NCBI RefSeq assembly: GCF_007670255.1
Contig: NZ_SZVS01000012.1
Coordinates: forward strand, 1 to 64,000
Source of the DNA: Paenarthrobacter nicotinovorans
GTDB lineage: Bacteria > Actinomycetota > Actinomycetes > Actinomycetales > Micrococcaceae
Direction: 5' to 3'
Length of the DNA: 64,000 nt
Shown: positions 60,129 to 64,000 of the stretch, in pieces
How positions within the stretch are numbered: position 1 is the first letter of the stretch
Layout: every line of letters begins with the position of its first letter
The notes under the pieces: generated by a model
What the model saw: only the letters and a program-made list of their open reading frames with translations
Told to the model about the DNA's origin: nothing
The model's database searches: none
Made by a program: the position numbers and the translations under genes

Positions 60129-60893
60129 CTAGCCGTTGACGCGGATGAAAACCGGTCCGGAGCCGACGTTGACGCTGAACAGTGCCGTGGTGGATCCGTT
60201 CCATCCACCGTGGACTGCCATGCCGTTGCCGACGTAAACAGCGATGTGGGCCTGTCCGGCCAGACCGCCGTTGGCGTAGTAGGCGAGGTCGCCTGGCTGT
60301 GCTTCCGCTGCGCTGACGGTGCGGCCCAGGGAGAGGTAGCCGGCCGGCCAGTCGTGGAAGTGGATGCCAACAGCAGCGAGGGAGTTGGTGACCAGCATGG
60401 TGCAGTCCTGCGTCACGCCGAGCTGGGCGTAGGCGGCGGCGGCAATGGCTGCGCCAAGTCCGCTGGAGGCTGCGGGAGCGGCCGGTGCCGGGGTTGCGGC
60501 GTTGACTGCCACCGTGGCGTTGGCTGCCGTGGCCGTGGAAGCCTTGGCCTCAACCTTTGCCGGAGCTTCTTCCACTACGGGAGCAGGAGCTTCGACAGTG
60601 GTGACAACAGGGCGCTCATAGGAGATGGCGACCGTGGAGTCTGCGGCAATCGTGGCCTGGGCAACCGACTGGACATCCAGCGCGGTGGTCGCAGTCGACT
60701 CGCGGTCAACGTTGGTCTCAGCAGCGTTGGCAGCAATACCGCTGGTCAGGACCAAACCTGACGCTGCGGCGATGACAGCTGCCTGGCGGCCGACGCCACC
60801 GGCGTTGACGCTGACGGCCTTGGCGATCACGGCAAGCGAGCTGGTCTTGGGGGCCTCAGCGCGGTGCCGTGCAACTTTGTGTGCACTGGTCAT
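60129..60893 (-). CDS. NlpC/P60-like cell wall protein
   Basis: 254 residues. Secreted: a long basic N-terminus, then AVSVNAGGVGRQAAVIAAASG and ANAAET as a likely signal peptide. An Ala/Val/Pro-rich linker leads to an NlpC/P60 domain with Cys in VTQDCTMLVTNSL and His in GQAHIAVYVGNG. The usual DCSG is DCTM here, so catalytic activity is uncertain. No riboswitch upstream, unlike the next two hydrolase genes. Confidence 0.8.
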   Translation of the reverse strand: MTSAHKVARHRAEAPKTSSLAVIAKAVSVNAGGVGRQAAVIAAASGLVLTSGIAANAAETNVDRESTATTALDVQSVAQATIAADSTVAISYERPVVTTVEAPAPVVEEAPAKVEAKASTATAANATVAVNAATPAPAAPAASSGLGAAIAAAAYAQLGVTQDCTMLVTNSLAAVGIHFHDWPAGYLSLGRTVSAAEAQPGDLAYYANGGLAGQAHIAVYVGNGMAVHGGWNGSTTALFSVNVGSGPVFIRVNG

Positions 60894-60986
60894 TGCTTTT
60901 CTCTTTCGTATCCGCAGGCAGTTGGGGTACCTGCGGGTAGTGGGCCGGCTGGCAGGGGTACGTCAGCCAGCCCCGAATCGGTGTGT

Positions 60987-61718
60987 TTAGCGGAGGGTGA
61001 AGAACGAAGACGTGCCCGTGGAAGCCACGGAATGCAGCAGGGTGCCCTGGCTCGGGTTCAAAGCGCTGATCATCATGCCGTTGCCGACGTAGATGCCCAC
61101 GTGGGCTCCGCCGTTCTGCATGACGAGGTCACCAGGCTGGGGGGTGCTGGTGGGCTTCATCGCCGTCCAGGCGTTCACGCGGGGGATGCTGATGCCGGCC
61201 TGCGCGTAGACCCACTGGGTGAAACCGGAGCAGTCCCAGCCGGCGGGGGTGGTGCCGCCCCATACGTAGGGGGAGCCGATTCCGGTGTAGGCGATTGCGG
61301 CGAGCCCGGATGCTGCCGCGCTTGCAGCGGAATCCTTGGTTTCGGAGGACTTGGCGGTGACTGCCGCGGCGTCGTCGGCAGTGCGCTCGGTTACCTGGGC
61401 TGCCCGCTGGACGACCTTGGGGGCCTCCTGGGTGGCCACGACCGGGCTCTCGAAGGAAACGGTGGCGGTGGGCTCTGCAGTGACCACTGCGGTGGCAGCC
61501 AGCTGCTGGGTGCTGGAGACTTCCGAAGTGGTGACGTCGGTGTCAGCGGCATTGGCCGGCAGTCCGACAGTAAGGACGAGGCCTGAGGCTGCTGCCAGCA
61601 CTGCGGCCTGGCGACCCACGGTACCGGCGTTGGATGAAACAGCCTTCGAAAGAGTGTTCAACGGGTTCGAACGAACCGTTTCAGCGCGATGGCGCGCAGG
61701 GGTAGTGCGTGATGACAC
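60987..61718 (-). CDS. NlpC/P60 peptidoglycan hydrolase
   Basis: 243 residues. It shares the unusual signal region with its neighbour (AVSSNAGTVGRQAAVLAAASG, then ANAADT). The catalytic domain has the complete motifs WDCSGFTQWVYAQ (Cys), GAHVGIYVGNG (His) and TPQPGDLVM. It should cleave D-Glu to diamino-acid links in the wall. I chose the GTG at 61718, eight bases after GAGG; the longer frame reads the riboswitch. Controlled by the ydaO element at 61738-61904. Confidence 0.9.
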   Translation of the reverse strand: MSSRTTPARHRAETVRSNPLNTLSKAVSSNAGTVGRQAAVLAAASGLVLTVGLPANAADTDVTTSEVSSTQQLAATAVVTAEPTATVSFESPVVATQEAPKVVQRAAQVTERTADDAAAVTAKSSETKDSAASAAASGLAAIAYTGIGSPYVWGGTTPAGWDCSGFTQWVYAQAGISIPRVNAWTAMKPTSTPQPGDLVMQNGGAHVGIYVGNGMMISALNPSQGTLLHSVASTGTSSFFTLR

Positions 61719-61737
61719 GTAGGTAGCCTCTCCCAAT

Positions 61738-61904
61738 GCCTGCGAGGTGAGCTGTCGGATTCGGATGGGAGTCATCCGGCCGCTTTGCTTCCTGGGAAGC
61801 TTTGCGACTTAACCCCAAGGCCTTCATTCGAAGACCAAAAGTGGTTCCCCCGCCCCTGCCAGACGATTTTTGCGAACGGACCTCGAGTGGTGGCAGAGCT
61901 AGGC
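61738..61904 (-). promoter_or_regulatory. ydaO/yuaA c-di-AMP riboswitch
   Basis: On the minus strand the conserved 5' block is GGCAGGGGCGGGGGAACCAC, the central block CTTGGGGTTAAGTC, and the 3' block CCGAATCCGACAGCTCACCT then CGCAGGC. These match the ydaO motif consensus as I recall it. It lies about 20 bases upstream of the NlpC/P60 start codon. High c-di-AMP normally turns such genes off. Confidence 0.88.
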
Positions 61905-62029
61905 AATCCACTCAAGTGCATCGGCCCCCTAAAAAGCCGATGCGCTCTGAAGGTTATAACAATTGAAAGCGAATGTCACATTCAGGTCACGAGACGTGTC
62001 ATCAATGCGAGAGAAGACCATCAAATGGC

Positions 62030-62866
62030 TTAGAGCCAGCCCATGGGGTCGACGACTTCGCCGTTGACCTGGACCTCGAAGTGGAGGTGGCAGCCGGTGG
62101 AGGCGCCAGTGGTGCCGCTCAGGGCGACGGTGTCGCCACGGTTGACCGTCTGGCCCACCTGGACGTTGAACGAGGACAGGTGGTTGTACGTGGTCTCCAG
62201 GCCATTGCCGTGGTCCACCACAACGCGGTTGCCTCCGCCGTACTCGTGCCATCCGGCGAAGGTCACTTTGCCTGCGGCGGCAGCATGGACGGCCGTGCCG
62301 CACTGGGCCACGAAGTCCTGCCCGCGGTGGAAGTCTCCGGTCCCACCGGTCAGGGGGCTGACGCGGTAACCGAAGGGAGATGCCGTGACCAGGGAGTCAA
62401 GTGGGCTGCCCAGGGTTCCAAGGGAAGAAGCCCGCTGGATGCTGCCGGCGGACTGGGCGCTGAGCAGTTGCTTCAGCTTTCCATCGGGGTCGGCGGCGGT
62501 GGCAACAGCTGCACGGCTGAAGTCGATTTTGGCCGATGCTGCCGCGGAAACCTCGGGCTGGCTTCCTACGGGGCCGCCAACGGCGAGGGCGGATTCGGTC
62601 TGGCCCGATTCCGAGGTGGCCATGACGGGGCTGGTAGCCGGCAGCCCGACAGTCAGGACAAGGCCGGTGGCGGCAAGCGCAACTCCGGCCTTCTGCCCGA
62701 CGCCACTTGCTGCGGCGAAGTCGGCAACCTGGCGCATCGGGCTCTTACGGCGGCGCACCTGACGTTCGGTGTCGCGCGGCCGGATCTCCGATACAACGCG
62801 GGCTGGCCGCAGCTCAGTAGCGGGGCCGGACGCGCGGCGGCGGCCCCTGACGTTCTGCGATGTCAA
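62030..62866 (-). CDS. M23-family (LytM) peptidase
   Basis: 278 residues. N-terminal basic region, a hydrophobic signal (GVALAATGLVLTVGLPA), a linker and a LytM domain: FHRGQDF and HLHFEV give the zinc ligands, with GYRVSPLTGG and GNRVVVDHGNGL typical. It should hydrolyse peptidoglycan cross-bridges. I chose the TTG at 62866 (GAGG seven bases upstream) over a TTG at 62884. Controlled by the ydaO element upstream. Confidence 0.9.
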   Translation of the reverse strand: MTSQNVRGRRRASGPATELRPARVVSEIRPRDTERQVRRRKSPMRQVADFAAASGVGQKAGVALAATGLVLTVGLPATSPVMATSESGQTESALAVGGPVGSQPEVSAAASAKIDFSRAAVATAADPDGKLKQLLSAQSAGSIQRASSLGTLGSPLDSLVTASPFGYRVSPLTGGTGDFHRGQDFVAQCGTAVHAAAAGKVTFAGWHEYGGGNRVVVDHGNGLETTYNHLSSFNVQVGQTVNRGDTVALSGTTGASTGCHLHFEVQVNGEVVDPMGWL

Positions 62867-62886
62867 ACTCTGTTCCTCTCTCAAAA

Positions 62887-63100
62887 GCCTGCGAAGTTAG
62901 CTGTCGGATTCGGGTCAGAGAGTTCAAAGACCCGGTCCGCACAAAGCACTCACGGCACACAGGTATCCCAAGGGAGACTTGCGTAAGTGGGCACTTCTGC
63001 TGCGGACTTCACCCCAAGGCTGCTTCTTTAGACAGCCGCTTGTGGTTCCCCCGCCTCTGCCAGTGGTGGTGGTTCACCCAATCCGCTGGCAGAGCTCGGC
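62887..63100 (-). promoter_or_regulatory. ydaO/yuaA c-di-AMP riboswitch
   Basis: Same blocks as at 61738: GGCAGAGGCGGGGGAACCAC, CTTGGGGTGAAGTC and CCGAATCCGACAGCTAACTT then CGCAGGC on the minus strand. A longer variable stem (about 62920-62990) lies between the second and third. A -10-like TATAGT is at 63141-63146. It controls the M23 peptidase gene. Confidence 0.9.
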
Positions 63101-63305
63101 TCCGGATCAGGTAACGCTTTGGTATCAGCGCTAGTAGATAACTATAGGGGATTAAGACCCTCGGTAATAAATTCGTTATCAACAGAAAACGCGCCTGCGG
63201 CGGTGGCCCCTTATCACTCTTTCCAAAAAAGTGCAGGTCACACGCGCGCAGGCAGCGCAAAAGTGAGGTTTGACACGTGAATTTTCGACGCCGGGAGGCG
63301 GCTGG

Positions 63306-64000
63306 TCAGTTGAGGGAGACGAAGACGTGCGCGGCAACTTCCGGCGGAAGCTCCAAGGCGCCTTCGATGCCGGGCACACGGACCGAGATGTATTCGCCAA
63401 CCCGCTCAAGGGACACCGGCGCTCCGGGACGGATCCCGCCCTCGTCCAACTGGGTCAGGAGTTCGGGCTCAACCTGGATGGGCTCGGCCAGCCTCGTGAT
63501 GACCACGCGTGAATCCGCAGCGTACCCGTCCATGGCCTGGAGGAGGTTGACGTCGATCCTGGGGAACTGCTGGCCGGTCAGGCCACCCAGCGCTTCCAGT
63601 CCGGGAATCGGATTGCCGTAAGGAGACTCGGTGGGGTGTTCAAGGAGTTCGTAGAGGCGGCGTTCGACGCGTTCGCTCATCACGTGCTCCCAGCGGCACG
63701 CTTCATCGTGCACGTAGGCCCAGTCGAGACCGATGACATCGGCCAGGAGACGCTCGGCCAAGCGGTGCTTGCGCATGACTTCGGTGGCGCGTTTACGGCC
63801 AACCTCGGTCAGTTCCAGGTGGCGGTCGTTCGAGACGATCACCAGGCCATCGCGCTCCATGCGGCCGATGGTCTGCGAGACCGTGGGGCCGGAGTGCCGC
63901 AGCCGTTCGGCAATACGGGCCCTGAGCGCCACAATGTTTTCTTCTTCAAGCTCCAAAATGGTCCGAAGATACATCTCAGTGGTATCGATCAGATCCGTCA
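63306..64000 (-). CDS. DtxR/IdeR-family metal-dependent regulator, 5' end at window edge
   Basis: At least 231 codons. The full N-terminus TDLIDTTEMYLRTILELEEE is visible, and the initiator codon has its last two bases (TG) at 63999-64000, so the gene is cut by one base. The winged helix (RIAERLRHSGPTVSQTIGRMERDGLV) is followed by the metal-binding dimerisation domain (HRLAERLLADVIG, ACRWEHVMSE with Cys, Glu and His ligands) and an SH3-like C-terminus. Length and motifs fit the iron-dependent repressor IdeR/DtxR rather than short MntR. Confidence 0.9.
   Translation of the reverse strand, partial: TDLIDTTEMYLRTILELEEENIVALRARIAERLRHSGPTVSQTIGRMERDGLVIVSNDRHLELTEVGRKRATEVMRKHRLAERLLADVIGLDWAYVHDEACRWEHVMSERVERRLYELLEHPTESPYGNPIPGLEALGGLTGQQFPRIDVNLLQAMDGYAADSRVVITRLAEPIQVEPELLTQLDEGGIRPGAPVSLERVGEYISVRVPGIEGALELPPEVAAHVFVSLN

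Noticed and set aside
61918..61943. Eight-pair hairpin between the M23 gene and the riboswitch as a terminator
   Set aside because: Stem GCATCGGC/GCCGATGC is present but no T run follows on the minus strand, so I could not support termination.

Overview
The window looks like a chromosomal segment of a high-GC Gram-positive bacterium of the Micrococcaceae, most likely Arthrobacter or Paenarthrobacter. This rests on the overall GC-rich coding, frequent GTG/TTG starts, a C. glutamicum-style inositol cluster, NlpC/P60 and M23 wall hydrolases behind ydaO-type leaders, and a DtxR/IdeR-type regulator. I see no phage, plasmid, IS or CRISPR element. Region 1 (1-18.7 kb) is a myo-inositol catabolic island. 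The main minus-strand operon runs iolC, a Cgl0159-like aldolase, iolD, mmsA/iolA, iolE, iolG, iolH. A GntR regulator (IolR type) and iolB lie on the plus strand, followed by a bidirectional terminator. A ribose-type ABC importer faces the regulator. A second module at 0.1-4.6 kb has a LacI repressor, two further Gfo/Idh/MocA dehydrogenases and a TIM-barrel isomerase. Seven copies of a TTTGTCCTGWCA-like operator lie at the island promoters and mostly overlap or adjoin the -35 elements, so the pieces form one regulon. A small tautomerase at 18.3 kb is included. Region 2 (18.7-25 kb) holds an intergenic direct-repeat array, sucCD, a lipoprotein gene and a PcrA/UvrD helicase. Region 3 (24.9-34.7 kb) is the most unusual part. 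A divergent two-component set, in which one receiver lacks its aspartate and one sensor-like protein lacks an ATPase domain, adjoins an overlapping operon for a membrane GT2 glycosyltransferase, an exosortase-like transpeptidase (Cys/Arg/His triad), a septum-formation-like lipoprotein and a large membrane glycosyltransferase-like protein. Just upstream are a 60-residue protein that is essentially only a sorting tail and a long secreted surface protein with a similar tail whose frame is broken at a six-base G/C tract. I read this as a surface-protein sorting and glycosylation locus. Region 4 (34.9-41 kb) holds an inositol-phosphatase-family enzyme, small membrane proteins, a WXG-like/lipase operon whose first gene is also frameshifted, tRNA-Arg(CCT) and a Nudix hydrolase. 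Region 5 (41-50.7 kb) has an ABC-F protein with a terminator-type attenuator in its leader followed by an ABC exporter, an HTH plus seven-helix membrane pair, a polar amino-acid ABC importer preceded by a possible structured RNA, and two tandem membrane-anchored paralogs. Region 6 (50.7-64 kb) has a GH38 alpha-mannosidase, a molybdoenzyme operon (MobA-like fusion, moeA, fdhF/YdeP-type, fdhD), an HNH endonuclease, three related cell-wall hydrolases (two behind c-di-AMP riboswitches) and a DtxR-family regulator cut by the window edge at its first base. Positions 1-139 hold no gene that I can support.
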